A stretch of DNA of 64,000 nucleotides from Sphingobacteriales bacterium (GCA_016718845.1 JADKCK010000008.1:1-64000), one strand, 5' to 3'; counted from the stretch's first letter, positions 50,759 to 59,508 are shown. Translations and numbers: made by a program. Notes: generated from the letters alone by a model not told the origin.

Positions 50759-51428
50759 ATTAGTTTTTTATTGCCTTTTTTGTTTTTTATTGGCATTATC
50801 TGCCAAAGCAGGCAATATGCCCAAAGATACTAGCGTTATTAGCAATTACAAAAAATTGGTGTACCAAGATAAACTTAACCGAGCCAAAAGTGCAAAACTT
50901 AACTTTGTACCCATTTTGAGTACCATAACACCACTGCCACCACGCCGCAAAACACCCTGCGAAATGTTTAACGAGTTTAACAACTTGGTACACACAGGTT
51001 TGCTCGACGAGTACCACGGCAAAGAACAATTGCGTTACCTAATACCCCTTATCGAAACTTATTACTATGCCAAAGGTGGCATTAATTACGCCCAAGAAGG
51101 TTGGGTTTTTCCGGTGCAAAACTACAATAAAAATGCTATTGGCGGACATGGCTCGGGCTTTAAATCGGGGGGATACAACTATTTTACCCGACAAGTAGCA
51201 CACCCTGCTCACGATATTTTCATGAACGACAACGACCAAGACGAAATAGACGACCGAACATTACAACCCGTTAATGTGTTATCTATAAGTGGTGGCATTG
51301 TGGTAGCAGCCGAACCTTTTGGGACAGCAGCAGCACCCGAAAAGGCGGTATTTATTTGTGGATATACGACCCTGCCACCAAACGCTTATTTTACTATGCA
51401 CACAACCGCAATTTGTGTGTTGGTTTAG
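50745..51428 (+). CDS. M23-family metallopeptidase, N-terminal part (frameshifted)
   Basis: The gene starts at ATG 50745, inside the preceding gene. The protein has a signal peptide (MTNFKLVFYCLFCFLLALSAKAG) and a LytM/M23 core with HPAHDIF (His and Asp metal ligands, H-x3-D) and ISGGIVVAAE. The frame is lost after AAAPEK near 51341-51346; beyond that it reads nonsense (AVFICGYTTLPP). Adding one G to the G pair there gives GGIYLWIYDPATKRLFYYAHN, the continuation found in the 51356-51625 frame. Restored length is 293 residues. M23 enzymes cut peptidoglycan cross-links; here it could be a periplasmic endopeptidase. Confidence 0.75.
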   Translation: MTNFKLVFYCLFCFLLALSAKAGNMPKDTSVISNYKKLVYQDKLNRAKSAKLNFVPILSTITPLPPRRKTPCEMFNEFNNLVHTGLLDEYHGKEQLRYLIPLIETYYYAKGGINYAQEGWVFPVQNYNKNAIGGHGSGFKSGGYNYFTRQVAHPAHDIFMNDNDQDEIDDRTLQPVNVLSISGGIVVAAEPFGTAAAPEKAVFICGYTTLPPNAYFTMHTTAICVLV

Positions 51429-51625
51429 GCGATTTGGTTAAACCCGGTCAAATAATATCGCAGATGGGGCGCACTGGCTTTAATGCCAACAAGTTTCGGT
51501 CGCCAACACACCTGCATACCTCGTGCCATTTAGTAAGCGAAGACGGTAGCGTAACCGCTTACAATTTTTATACCGATTTGTGCAACGCCCAACCCAGCTA
51601 TAAACAAGGCGGCGGCTGTTGGTAA
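51356..51625 (+). CDS. M23-family metallopeptidase, C-terminal part (frameshifted)
   Basis: This frame holds the second half of the M23 domain: YDPATKRLFYYAHNRNLCVGLGDLVKPGQIISQMGRTG and then THLHTS, with the HxH metal ligand pair of LytM peptidases. The ATG at 51356 is only an internal codon. Together with the first part the peptidase has all three metal ligands (His, Asp, His), so the protein would be active if the frame is restored. The C-terminal tail is Cys-containing (GGGCW). Confidence 0.7.
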   Translation: MWIYDPATKRLFYYAHNRNLCVGLGDLVKPGQIISQMGRTGFNANKFRSPTHLHTSCHLVSEDGSVTAYNFYTDLCNAQPSYKQGGGCW

Positions 51626-51709
51626 TTTGCTAGTCAATACCTTTTTTTAGCCTAGGTTGTTGAATAAGTAAATCCCATAATCAATAATTAGTAATTAATA
51701 ATCAAACTT

Positions 51710-52210
51710 ATGACTATAGTAAACAGAGTTGCCGAAAGTGGCATCATTACCCTTAATCTCGAAGACTTTTACCCCAGCCCCGACAATTGCGTAGTGTTTG
51801 ACCTAAAAAACTTTTTGTTTAGAGAGTTGATTTTGAAAGAAAAGGATTTTAGAGAAGCACTAAAACAACACGATTGGACACAATATGCCCAAAAACATGT
51901 AGCCATTGTTTGCTCTACCGATGCCGTTATACAACTATGGGCATATATGCTAGTTACGGGCTATCTGCAAGCACACGCCGCCACTATAGTTGCCGCCCCT
52001 ATGCAGGTGTTACAAGATACCCTGTGGCTGCGCAACTTATCGGCAATAGATACAGAACAATACCGCGATAAACGAGTAGTGATTAAAGGTTGTGGCGATA
52101 AACCCGTACCACCCATAGCATACGCCGAAATAAGCCGATTGTTGCGCCCCGTCGTAAAATCGTTGATGTACGGCGAACCCTGCTCAACAGTACCTATCTA
52201 TAAAAACTAA
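51710..52210 (+). CDS. DUF2480 family protein
   Basis: 166 residues, full DUF2480 length. Conserved parts: ITLNLEDFYP near residue 14, FDLKNFLFRELILKEKDFREALKQHDW, VAIVCSTDAVIQLWAYMLV, and the C-terminal Cys (KGCGDKPVPP) and PCSTVPIYKN. This family is confined mainly to Bacteroidota, where it occurs as a single-copy housekeeping gene of unknown function. No signal peptide; cytoplasmic. It lies 84 bases downstream of the M23 gene with no terminator between. Confidence 0.88.
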   Translation: MTIVNRVAESGIITLNLEDFYPSPDNCVVFDLKNFLFRELILKEKDFREALKQHDWTQYAQKHVAIVCSTDAVIQLWAYMLVTGYLQAHAATIVAAPMQVLQDTLWLRNLSAIDTEQYRDKRVVIKGCGDKPVPPIAYAEISRLLRPVVKSLMYGEPCSTVPIYKN

Positions 52211-52298
52211 ACGCCGTTTCAAGTACACTTCACCATATCCCCACATCGTAACATCACCATATCCCCACATCTCCCCTTCACCACATAAAAGCATTGCC

Positions 52299-53207
52299 AT
52301 GCGTTTTTTTCAATCTGTTTTACTTACCTTTGCCGCTATTGGCATTTATGCTGTTTTTACAAACGGCAGCATTTATTTAAACCCCGCCGGAGAACGACTA
52401 AACGATGAATCGCCTATTGCCATTGCCAAGCAATTGCCTATACCCGCCAGCATTACCTTGTTTGGCGAAACAATACCTTTAAACGACCCCGATGTGCGCG
52501 AACGTTTAGATTACGAGCTAAACCTTATTGTTTACAGCAAACAATACCAAACCATCGACATTATGAAATCTATGCACCGCTTTTTTCCTTACATGGATCA
52601 AGTGTTGCAGCAAAACGGCGTACCTACCGACTTTAAATACCTTGCCGTTGCCGAAAGCTCGTTAGAATCAACCGCCACATCGCCCAAGGGTGCAAAAGGT
52701 GTTTGGCAATTTATGGAGGCAACCGCCAAAGAATTTAACTTAGAAATGAACGATGAAGTAGACGAACGTTCGCACACCGAAAAAGCCACCGAAGCCGCCT
52801 CGAAATACCTAAAAAATGCTTTCCGCAAATTTAACAATTGGACATTAGCCGCCGCCTCGTACAACTGCGGTATGACCGGTTTGCAAAACCAAATTGATGC
52901 TCAACAAGAGTGGAATTACTACAACTTGTTCTTAAATCCCGAAACAGCTCGCTATATATACCGCATTATTGCCTACAAACAAGTACTCGAAAACCCAGGT
53001 TTGTACGGCTACAAATTCTCGATGCCCGATAGATACAACAACTACAACCTCCGCGAAACAATGGTTACATCGGCAGGCGACCTGCCTACCTTTGCCCGAA
53101 CAAATGGCACTAACTATAAAATGCTGCGTACCCTAAACCCATGGCTGCGCAAAAACTCTTTGATAGGCAACGGTAGCAAAGCCTATATCATCAAATTACC
53201 CAACTAA
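52299..53207 (+). CDS. Lytic transglycosylase, MltD-like
   Basis: 302 residues. An N-terminal hydrophobic helix (VLLTFAAIGIYAVF) anchors or exports the protein. The SLT domain has the catalytic Glu119 in LAVAESSLES, GAKGVWQFM and the conserved WTLAAASYNCG. Residues about 245-300 (FARTNGTNYKMLRTLNPWLRKNSL ... KAYIIKLP) form one LysM-like cell-wall-binding unit. It cleaves peptidoglycan glycans to 1,6-anhydro products. It follows a run of peptidoglycan-related genes (M23, DUF2480) and ends in a strong terminator. Confidence 0.92.
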   Translation: MRFFQSVLLTFAAIGIYAVFTNGSIYLNPAGERLNDESPIAIAKQLPIPASITLFGETIPLNDPDVRERLDYELNLIVYSKQYQTIDIMKSMHRFFPYMDQVLQQNGVPTDFKYLAVAESSLESTATSPKGAKGVWQFMEATAKEFNLEMNDEVDERSHTEKATEAASKYLKNAFRKFNNWTLAAASYNCGMTGLQNQIDAQQEWNYYNLFLNPETARYIYRIIAYKQVLENPGLYGYKFSMPDRYNNYNLRETMVTSAGDLPTFARTNGTNYKMLRTLNPWLRKNSLIGNGSKAYIIKLPN

Positions 53208-53243
53208 GCAGGTCAATCGTATTGACTGCCCAAGAATGAAAAC

Positions 53244-53288
53244 AAAAAGGCTTGTCTCTTACATCAAGAAACAAGCCTTTTTTTTGCC
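53244..53288 (+). terminator. Intrinsic terminator after the lytic transglycosylase gene
   Basis: AAAAAGGCTTGT pairs with ACAAGCCTTTTT across TCTTACATCAAGA, followed by more T. Confidence 0.85.
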
Positions 53289-53404
53289 AAACTTTATATA
53301 AGCAAAAGCATTTGTTTGCATAAGCATAAATGCCTAATTTTCAATACTTTATGCTTGATTAAAAAGAAATTTTATAAAAAGTACTGAAAATCAGCACATA
53401 ACAC

Positions 53405-53435
53405 TTTGTCATGTCAAAATTATGTTCTACTTTTG
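53405..53435 (+). promoter_or_regulatory. Promoter TTTG-N19-TACTTTTG of hemE
   Basis: TTTG at 53405-53408 and TACTTTTG at 53428-53435, exactly 19 bases apart; one of the best promoter matches in the window. It supports hemE translation from the ATG at 53523. Confidence 0.7.
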
Positions 53436-53522
53436 CTTTCAGATTTGGGCTAATTGACCATTAGCTGCTAATTGGCTTGTTTATTATTGCCCCTTATCCA
53501 TTTTCCATTATCCATTAACAAA

Positions 53523-54536
53523 ATGCACCACATTAAAAACGATTTGCTATTGCGCACCATAAAAGGCGAGCGCACCGACCGCAAACCTGTTTGGCTTATG
53601 CGACAAGCTGGACGCATACTCCCCCAATATCGCAGCCTGCGCGAAAAACTGCGCGATTTTAAAGAACTAGTAGAAACACCCGAACTTGCCTGCGAAGTAA
53701 CACTACAACCCGTAGACGAATTAGGAGTAGATGCCGCCATTATCTTTTCGGACATTCTGGTAATTAGCGAAGCTATGGGCTTGCCTTACGAAATGGCAGA
53801 AAAGCGAGGTCCTTATTTTCCTAAAACCATCGAAACGATGCGCGATGTGCAACAATTGCGCATAGCCAACGGAGAAGAAGATATTGCCTACACCATCAAT
53901 GCCATTCGGCTAACTAAGGCTGCCCTTAACTTTCAAATACCATTGATAGGTTTTGCGGGTTGCCCTTGGACATTGTTTGCCTATATGGTAGAGGGTAGCG
54001 GGTCAAAAACTTTTTCGAAAGCTAAAAAAATGTTGTTCGTCGACCCTACTTTGTCGCACGCCCTGCTACAAAAAATTACCGACTCAACCATATCATACCT
54101 CAAAGCACAAGTAAAAGCAGGTGCCGATGTTATACAAGTCTTCGATTCGTGGGCAGGTATTTTAGGACCCAAAGAATATGCCGAGTTTTCGCTGCCCTAC
54201 ATCCGTCAAATCTGCGAAGCAATTACCGAGGTACCCGTTACAGTATTTGCCAAAGGTGCGTTTTTTGCTTTGCAAGATATTGGGCAACTGCCTTGTGCCA
54301 CCGTTGGTTTGGATTGGAACATGGACCCCCAAAAATCGCGAGAACAAATTGGCAATAATAAAACGCTACAGGGCAACCTTGACCCATGCGTATTGTATGC
54401 CAACCATGCTACCATACAAGCCCAAACCCAAAAAATGCTCACCGACTTTGTCCTACGCGCCACATTGTTAACCTTGGGCATGGCGTATACCCCGACACGC
54501 CACTCGACGGTGTTAAATGTTTTATTGATACCGTAA
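53523..54536 (+). CDS. hemE: Uroporphyrinogen decarboxylase (frameshifted near its end)
   Basis: From the ATG at 53523 the frame gives the conserved RKPVWLMRQAGRILPQYR, FSDILVISEAMG, FAGCPWTLFAYMVEG, FDSWAGILGP and GNLDPCVLY. HemE decarboxylates the four acetate side chains of uroporphyrinogen III to coproporphyrinogen III in haem synthesis. The final 30 residues are wrong in this frame (FVLRATLLTLGMAYTPTRHS). Adding one G at 54450 (ttt-gGt) gives FGPTRHIVNLGHGVYPDTPLDGVKCF and a natural stop at 54565, total 347 residues. Since hemE is normally indispensable for haem, this is most likely a sequence error. Confidence 0.93.
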   Translation: MHHIKNDLLLRTIKGERTDRKPVWLMRQAGRILPQYRSLREKLRDFKELVETPELACEVTLQPVDELGVDAAIIFSDILVISEAMGLPYEMAEKRGPYFPKTIETMRDVQQLRIANGEEDIAYTINAIRLTKAALNFQIPLIGFAGCPWTLFAYMVEGSGSKTFSKAKKMLFVDPTLSHALLQKITDSTISYLKAQVKAGADVIQVFDSWAGILGPKEYAEFSLPYIRQICEAITEVPVTVFAKGAFFALQDIGQLPCATVGLDWNMDPQKSREQIGNNKTLQGNLDPCVLYANHATIQAQTQKMLTDFVLRATLLTLGMAYTPTRHSTVLNVLLIP

Positions 54537-54612
54537 AGGCATTTAAAATAGCAGAAATGGGATAAGGGGGTAGTTTCTAAAATTAGACTAAATCAATAAA
54601 ACTACATCATTT

Positions 54613-54867
54613 ATGCAGCAAATGTTAAATATCGAAGAAATTCGTAGCCAATATCCTAACGAATGGGTATTAATAGGTAATCCTTTGTTGAAAAACCCCG
54701 AAATACAAGCAAGTATTATTAGCCAACTTATTTCGGGCATTGTACTTTTTCATAGCAAAGATAAACGCGAATTGGCGTATAAAGCCCGAGAAATTAAAAG
54801 TAGTGTTGAGAATATCACCCTAATATATACAGGTGAGATACCTAAAGGACGAAAATTTTGGTTATGA
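54613..54867 (+). CDS. Small hypothetical protein, partner of an aspartic protease
   Basis: 84 residues. The pattern YPNEWVLIGNPLL, SGIVLFHSKDKRELAYKARE and YTGEIPKGRKFWL is seen in small proteins placed directly before retropepsin-like proteases in Bacteroidota and Cyanobacteria. There is no signal peptide. The stop overlaps the next ATG in an ATGA, so translation of the two is coupled and they probably form a two-protein module. The function is unknown. Confidence 0.8.
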   Translation: MQQMLNIEEIRSQYPNEWVLIGNPLLKNPEIQASIISQLISGIVLFHSKDKRELAYKAREIKSSVENITLIYTGEIPKGRKFWL

Positions 54868-55253
54868 GTGTCTACAAATTTGAATTACCCGATGAAGATA
54901 GTTTAATTATCCTCAAAGGTAAAATTGCTAACGATAATTTATCTTTAGCACTTGATACAGGTGCATCTCATACCGTTATAGATCTATCTACATTATTATT
55001 AGCTGGCTATAATCTGCAAGATTCAATTGGCACCGTTTCGTTAGAGACTGCTAACGGAGCAGTAAATGCTTTCGTATTTAAGCTAAACAGTATCACTGTA
55101 TTGGGCAAAACAATTTTGGACATGGAGGTTTGTTCTTACGATTTTTTTTTAAGTAATGTACTGCTTGATATTCATGGTGTTTTAGGTCTAGATTTTTTTC
55201 AAGACTCCGATTTATTAATTAGTTTCAAACGCTTTGAAATAACCCTCAATTAA
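54864..55253 (+). CDS. Retropepsin-like aspartic protease
   Basis: 129 residues from the ATG at 54864 (a TTG at 54858 is less likely because ATGA coupling fits). The catalytic motif is LALDTGASHTVID, with Asp31 in D-T-G-A; the second half has VLGLDFF (G-L-D). Single-domain aspartic proteases of this kind dimerise so that each subunit gives one Asp. No signal peptide, so it is cytoplasmic. With the small gene upstream it forms an overlapping pair; the pair may act as a regulated protease module or a toxin-antitoxin-like unit (inference only). Confidence 0.82.
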   Translation: MSVYKFELPDEDSLIILKGKIANDNLSLALDTGASHTVIDLSTLLLAGYNLQDSIGTVSLETANGAVNAFVFKLNSITVLGKTILDMEVCSYDFFLSNVLLDIHGVLGLDFFQDSDLLISFKRFEITLN

Positions 55254-55277
55254 CCTCCATCTTCATCCATTAAAAAA

Positions 55278-56465
55278 ATGCCCAATTACGCCTATTACCA
55301 GTCCATTTTTGCCGCCGAAAAAATGCCTTTTGCCTATGTTGATTTGGATTTGTTTGACCAAAACATTCATCAAATAGCCGCGCGTGCAGCCAAAAAACGT
55401 GTGCGTATTGCATCAAAATCTATTAGGTGTGTAGCCCTTATGCAACGCATTTTGGCATCGGGCGAGCCATATAAAGGCATTATGGCTTATACCGCCGCCG
55501 AAGCAGTTTGGTTGTCGCAACAGGGTTTCGACAATATACTAGTGGCTTACCCCACCTATAACCCAAGCGACATACAAGCCATTTGCCAAGAATTGCAAAA
55601 AGGCAAATACATTGTGTTGATGATAGATAACGAGCAACACATCACACAAATCAACAACATTGCCAAACAAATAGGCGTTATGGCATTGGTTTGTATGGAT
55701 ATAGATATGTCATCGGATTATTTAACACTGCATTTTGGCGTTTATCGTTCAAATATTAGAACCACCAAACAAGTACAACAGTTATTGGGTGTTTTAGACA
55801 AAAACATAGCCGTAAAATTAGTGGGTATTATGGGCTACGAAGCACAAATAGCTGGCATAGGCGATACTACATCTACCAATTTTATCAAAAACGCACTTAT
55901 TGCACGCCTTAAAGAACGCTCTACCAAAGAATTGGCAAAACGACGAAGCGAAATAATGATTTTTTTGTACAAAAATGGTTATATCGTAGATTTTTGCAAT
56001 GGCGGCGGAACAGGTAGTTTAGAAACCACCACCCTCGAAAGGTCAGTTGATGAAGTAACAGCAGGTTCGGGATTTTATAGCCCTACCTTATTCGATAATT
56101 ATCAAAACTTTAAACACCTACCCGCAGCAGGTTTTGCCCTCGAAATTACCCGACAACCCAAACGCCATATTTATACTTGTTTGGGTGGCGGCTATGTAGC
56201 ATCGGGTAGTGCTGGACCCGAAAAACTACCGCAACCTTATCTGCCCCAAAACTGCCAACTGCTGCCCACCGAAGGAGCCGGAGAAGTACAAACACCTATT
56301 ATTTATAAAGGTAAAGAAAAACTAACATTGGGTAGTCCCATTTTTATGCGCCATGCCAAAGCCGGCGAACTTTGCGAACATTTTAACGAACTTATTTTAG
56401 TTGCCAACGGCAAAATTATAGACAAAGTACCCACTTATAGAGGTATGGGGAAATGCTTTTTGTAA
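55278..56465 (+). CDS. PLP-dependent fold-type III enzyme (alanine racemase / D-threonine aldolase-like)
   Basis: 395 residues. The PLP lysine is Lys47 in VRIASKSIRC, after FAYVDLDLFDQNI, the usual N-terminal arrangement of alanine-racemase-like barrels. NGGGTGSLETTT and EVTAGSGFYSP line the cofactor phosphate, and GGGYVASGSAGPEKLPQP resembles the metal-binding C-terminal part of D-threonine aldolases. The likely reaction is aldol cleavage or racemisation of a D-amino acid or hydroxy amino acid. The start MPNYAYYQSIF is sound. It follows the aspartic protease gene by 24 bases. Confidence 0.85.
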   Translation: MPNYAYYQSIFAAEKMPFAYVDLDLFDQNIHQIAARAAKKRVRIASKSIRCVALMQRILASGEPYKGIMAYTAAEAVWLSQQGFDNILVAYPTYNPSDIQAICQELQKGKYIVLMIDNEQHITQINNIAKQIGVMALVCMDIDMSSDYLTLHFGVYRSNIRTTKQVQQLLGVLDKNIAVKLVGIMGYEAQIAGIGDTTSTNFIKNALIARLKERSTKELAKRRSEIMIFLYKNGYIVDFCNGGGTGSLETTTLERSVDEVTAGSGFYSPTLFDNYQNFKHLPAAGFALEITRQPKRHIYTCLGGGYVASGSAGPEKLPQPYLPQNCQLLPTEGAGEVQTPIIYKGKEKLTLGSPIFMRHAKAGELCEHFNELILVANGKIIDKVPTYRGMGKCFL

Positions 56466-56512
56466 ATTGGCTGTCGGCTACACGCTTTTGGATACAGCTT
56501 ATCCCATACTTT

Positions 56513-56565
56513 CACTCTTTTCACTCTCCTTCACACTTTCACACTTTCACACTTTCACTCCTTTA
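56513..56565 (+). repeat. (CACTTT)n-type microsatellite
   Basis: Tract cactctttt, cactctccttca, then repeated cactttca, upstream of the response regulator gene. It is related in style to the CACATC tracts at 8.6 and 48.6 kb. Confidence 0.6.
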
Positions 56566-56610
56566 TACATACAATAAATATTTATTAACCACCAAAACCG
56601 ACATTACCTT

Positions 56611-57312
56611 ATGGTTTGGAGAATACTTTTGGTAGAAGACGAAGAAAACCTTCAAGAGGTCATAAAAATGAACCTAGAACTGGAAGGTTACGAAGTTATT
56701 GCCGTTGATAACGGCTTAGATGCACTACGACTGGCTAAGGAACAGCGTTTTAATTTAGTTGTTTTAGATGTGATGCTACCCGAAATGGACGGTTTTCATG
56801 TTTGCGAACAAATTAGATTAGACGACCCCAACATCCCCGTTTTGTTTTTGACCGCCAAAGACTCAACACAAGACAAAATTACCGGGCTAAAAAAGGGCGG
56901 CGATGATTACATGACCAAACCTTTTCACCTCGAAGAGTTTTTGTTGCGTGTGCGCGTTTTATTGCGCCACAGCGTAAAAGGAACAACCGAAGAAAGTAGT
57001 TTGCGGACTTATCAGTTTGGTAAAAACGAAATTAACTTTGTTACCTACAAAGCAACAACACAAAATGGCGAGATAGACTTGACACGCAAAGAAACTAAAC
57101 TGCTAAAATTGTTAATCGAAAGAAACAACGAAGTGGTATCGCGTGAGCATATTTTGCAATTTGTGTGGGGCTACGATGTCTTTCCATCTACCCGAACCAT
57201 TGATAATTTCATTCTGGCGTTCCGTAAATATTTCGAAGACGACCCCAAAGAACCCATCTATTTTCACTCTGTAAGGGGTGTGGGGTATAAGTTTACTAAC
57301 CCTGGTAATTAA
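56611..57312 (+). CDS. OmpR/PhoB-family response regulator
   Basis: 233 residues. Receiver domain: Asp10 and Glu11, phosphoacceptor Asp53 in VVLDVMLPEMDG, Thr81 and Lys103 in YMTKPF. The linker leads to a winged-helix effector (EINFVTYKATTQNGEIDLTRKETKLLKLL, then VWGYDVFPSTRTIDNFI and FHSVRGVGYKF). When phosphorylated by a sensor kinase it binds DNA and regulates transcription. No histidine kinase gene is next to it in this window, so it is an orphan regulator here. Confidence 0.95.
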   Translation: MVWRILLVEDEENLQEVIKMNLELEGYEVIAVDNGLDALRLAKEQRFNLVVLDVMLPEMDGFHVCEQIRLDDPNIPVLFLTAKDSTQDKITGLKKGGDDYMTKPFHLEEFLLRVRVLLRHSVKGTTEESSLRTYQFGKNEINFVTYKATTQNGEIDLTRKETKLLKLLIERNNEVVSREHILQFVWGYDVFPSTRTIDNFILAFRKYFEDDPKEPIYFHSVRGVGYKFTNPGN

Positions 57313-57337
57313 AAAAATCAATCATCCGAACAAAATA

Positions 57338-57377
57338 CCTAAAAAATCCGCCCTTTTTTAATGGCGGATTTTTTAGG
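57338..57377. terminator. Bidirectional terminator between convergent genes
   Basis: CCTAAAAAATCCGCC and GGCGGATTTTTTAGG, a 15-bp perfect inverted repeat with a short T-rich loop, between the response regulator and the TonB-dependent receptor gene. Confidence 0.85.
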
Positions 57378-57403
57378 TAGTAAACTCAACATACTTACTT
57401 TTT

Positions 57404-59383
57404 CTACCATCCAACACTACACCCTATTGCCACCGACCGCAGCGGAGCAGGGCGATAATTGACCGGATAATAGGTTACATTTAGCAAATTATTGACCGAT
57501 AAATTAGCCTTGATAGTTATTTGCTGCCACCTCCATTGTGCCATAGCATGTAAATTGGCTAACAAATAAGGAGCTAAAGTATTACTTGTGCTGTTGTCGG
57601 TAGTGGTATAACGTTGGCTAATTAAGGTATTTTCGTACAGTAACCCATAATTTTTGCGATTTATTTGAGCCCTAACATATAGGCTGTGCAAAGGCACATA
57701 AGGCAATTGTTTACCCACCGAGTTATCAATACTGCTGCTTGCTTTTAAATTAATAGAGCGGCTAAAAGTGTAGCTAATGTGAAGATTATAATCAAGGGTT
57801 TTGCGCTTTATATTGGCATTTGTTTGCCATTCTATGCCACTTGCCGCAACAGATTTGCGATTTTGGGCTTGCCATATCGCCCCATTAATAGGTAGCCAAA
57901 CTATTAGGTTATTAATATGGGTGTAGTAAAGGGTTATGTGGGTATCAAAATGTATATTTTTCCGCATTTTTTGGCGATAAGTAGTGCCTATTTCTTGGGT
58001 AAAACCACTTTCGTGTGTTAAATTAAGGTTGCCACCCGGGTACCAATACCTATCGTTGAGCGTAGGAATACGTGCATTTAATGCCGTTGATACATTAAAT
58101 TGCCACTGTGTATTGGGTTTTGTTGTAGGCATATAAGCTACTGCAAATGCAGGTAAAAACAATATCGGTCGATTATCAAATTGTTGTGACCTAAGCAACA
58201 ACTCGGCGTTAAGGCGGTTGTTTGGTTGGTAGCTGCACTTAGCAAAACCACCAAGCTGTTGTTGTATGGGCGGTTTGTTGTTGCCATAGTTGTTAGTATA
58301 AACGGCAGATTGTTGGTACGAAACCTGTGTGTTTAATTGCCATTTACTTGCTAATCGGTGTTGGCTTGTTGTTTGTGCAAAATAAGTACGGCTATGATTC
58401 TGCGATTCGATGCTAACGGTATCGTTGTTGTACCACAAATAATCGTTGAGTAAAGCGGCTGTAGCTTGTAGGTGATGATGCCGTTTGCTATTAGTCCAAC
58501 CGTCCCATTGTAGCATTAGGCGTTGTGCTTGGTCGGTTTGTTGCTCGTTAAAATTACTACCCACAATAGGCGGTTGTAAATTTCGGGTGGTGTAATTGCC
58601 CCAATATCGCGCAGCTAAAGTATGCAAAGGGCTTATTTTATGATACAGTTCGGCATTTAGATTATATTGTTGGGCATTTTCGGGCTGCTGACGCGTTAGT
58701 GGTTTATTGGGTAACAACAAATTATGGTACAAATAATCGTTAGCTGCCCATCTGCCCATAACATTTACGTTACCATACCATTTTTTAGTACCTGCATTTA
58801 GCTTTGCCAACGCCTGATAATTAGCAAAACTACCCACTTGGGTGTATAGCTGTGTGTTTAGTGTTTGGTTAAATTGTGGTTTAGATTGTAGCACAATGGC
58901 TCCGCCTGTTGCTCCATTTTGCTCTTGCAAAGCCGCATTACCATAACACACTTGTACTTTGTTGTTACCGCCTGCGGGCAACAACGACACATCAATTAAA
59001 CCCAACATAGGCGAGTTGATAGGCACCCCATTCCAAGATACTTGTGTGTGTTGTGCCGACAAACCGCGTAAACCTACGGTTGCCAAACTACTTCCACCAT
59101 AATTTTTAACATACACCCCCGCCGACCTACTTAAGTAATCGGCAACCGAAGCTGTAATATATAACTGTTGTTGTGTACTGTCAATGATTTGTGTATTGCC
59201 CCAAACCAACAACGGATATTTATCGGTAATAATTACTGTATCTATTTGCACATTAATGGGTTGAGCACATGCCCAAAAATAATTAAAGGTAAGTAACAAT
59301 AAAAAGCATTTAGGCAATTTATGTTTTGTAAGATTTAAGGAAATTTGGAAAAAATTTAAAAGTTCAGAAACGTGAATGTACAT
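57404..59383 (-). CDS. TonB-dependent outer-membrane receptor
   Basis: 659 residues from the ATG at 59383. A signal peptide (KHKLPKCFLLLLTFNYFWACAQ) is followed by a plug domain: SVADYLSRSAGVYVKNYGG, SLATVGLRGLSAQHTQVSWNGVPIN and NGATGGAIVLQSKP. The rest is a 22-strand beta-barrel. The C-terminal strand ends in Trp. There is no CarboxypepD_reg-like domain and no SusD partner, so it is more like BtuB/FecA/siderophore receptors than SusC. The plug wording resembles BtuB-type vitamin B12 receptors, but the substrate is not certain. The exact start is uncertain; a TTG lies at 59419. The gene has no terminator at its start and shares a divergent control region with the subtilase. Confidence 0.88.
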   Translation of the reverse strand: MYIHVSELLNFFQISLNLTKHKLPKCFLLLLTFNYFWACAQPINVQIDTVIITDKYPLLVWGNTQIIDSTQQQLYITASVADYLSRSAGVYVKNYGGSSLATVGLRGLSAQHTQVSWNGVPINSPMLGLIDVSLLPAGGNNKVQVCYGNAALQEQNGATGGAIVLQSKPQFNQTLNTQLYTQVGSFANYQALAKLNAGTKKWYGNVNVMGRWAANDYLYHNLLLPNKPLTRQQPENAQQYNLNAELYHKISPLHTLAARYWGNYTTRNLQPPIVGSNFNEQQTDQAQRLMLQWDGWTNSKRHHHLQATAALLNDYLWYNNDTVSIESQNHSRTYFAQTTSQHRLASKWQLNTQVSYQQSAVYTNNYGNNKPPIQQQLGGFAKCSYQPNNRLNAELLLRSQQFDNRPILFLPAFAVAYMPTTKPNTQWQFNVSTALNARIPTLNDRYWYPGGNLNLTHESGFTQEIGTTYRQKMRKNIHFDTHITLYYTHINNLIVWLPINGAIWQAQNRKSVAASGIEWQTNANIKRKTLDYNLHISYTFSRSINLKASSSIDNSVGKQLPYVPLHSLYVRAQINRKNYGLLYENTLISQRYTTTDNSTSNTLAPYLLANLHAMAQWRWQQITIKANLSVNNLLNVTYYPVNYRPAPLRSVAIGCSVGW

Positions 59384-59457
59384 AGCTATAAAAGTTCCGT
59401 GATGCTGTGTTATCGCCAAAAATGCATTATTTACCGCATCTGCCTAAAATTGTGACA

Positions 59458-59465
59458 CAAAGGTA
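59458..59465 (-). promoter_or_regulatory. Minus-strand -7 element TACCTTTG for the TonB receptor gene
   Basis: CAAAGGTA on the plus strand, about 75 bases upstream of the ATG at 59383. Confidence 0.5.
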
Positions 59466-59508
59466 CGTCAAATTTAGAGCTAATGACATAAAATTGGTTA
59501 AATACCCT

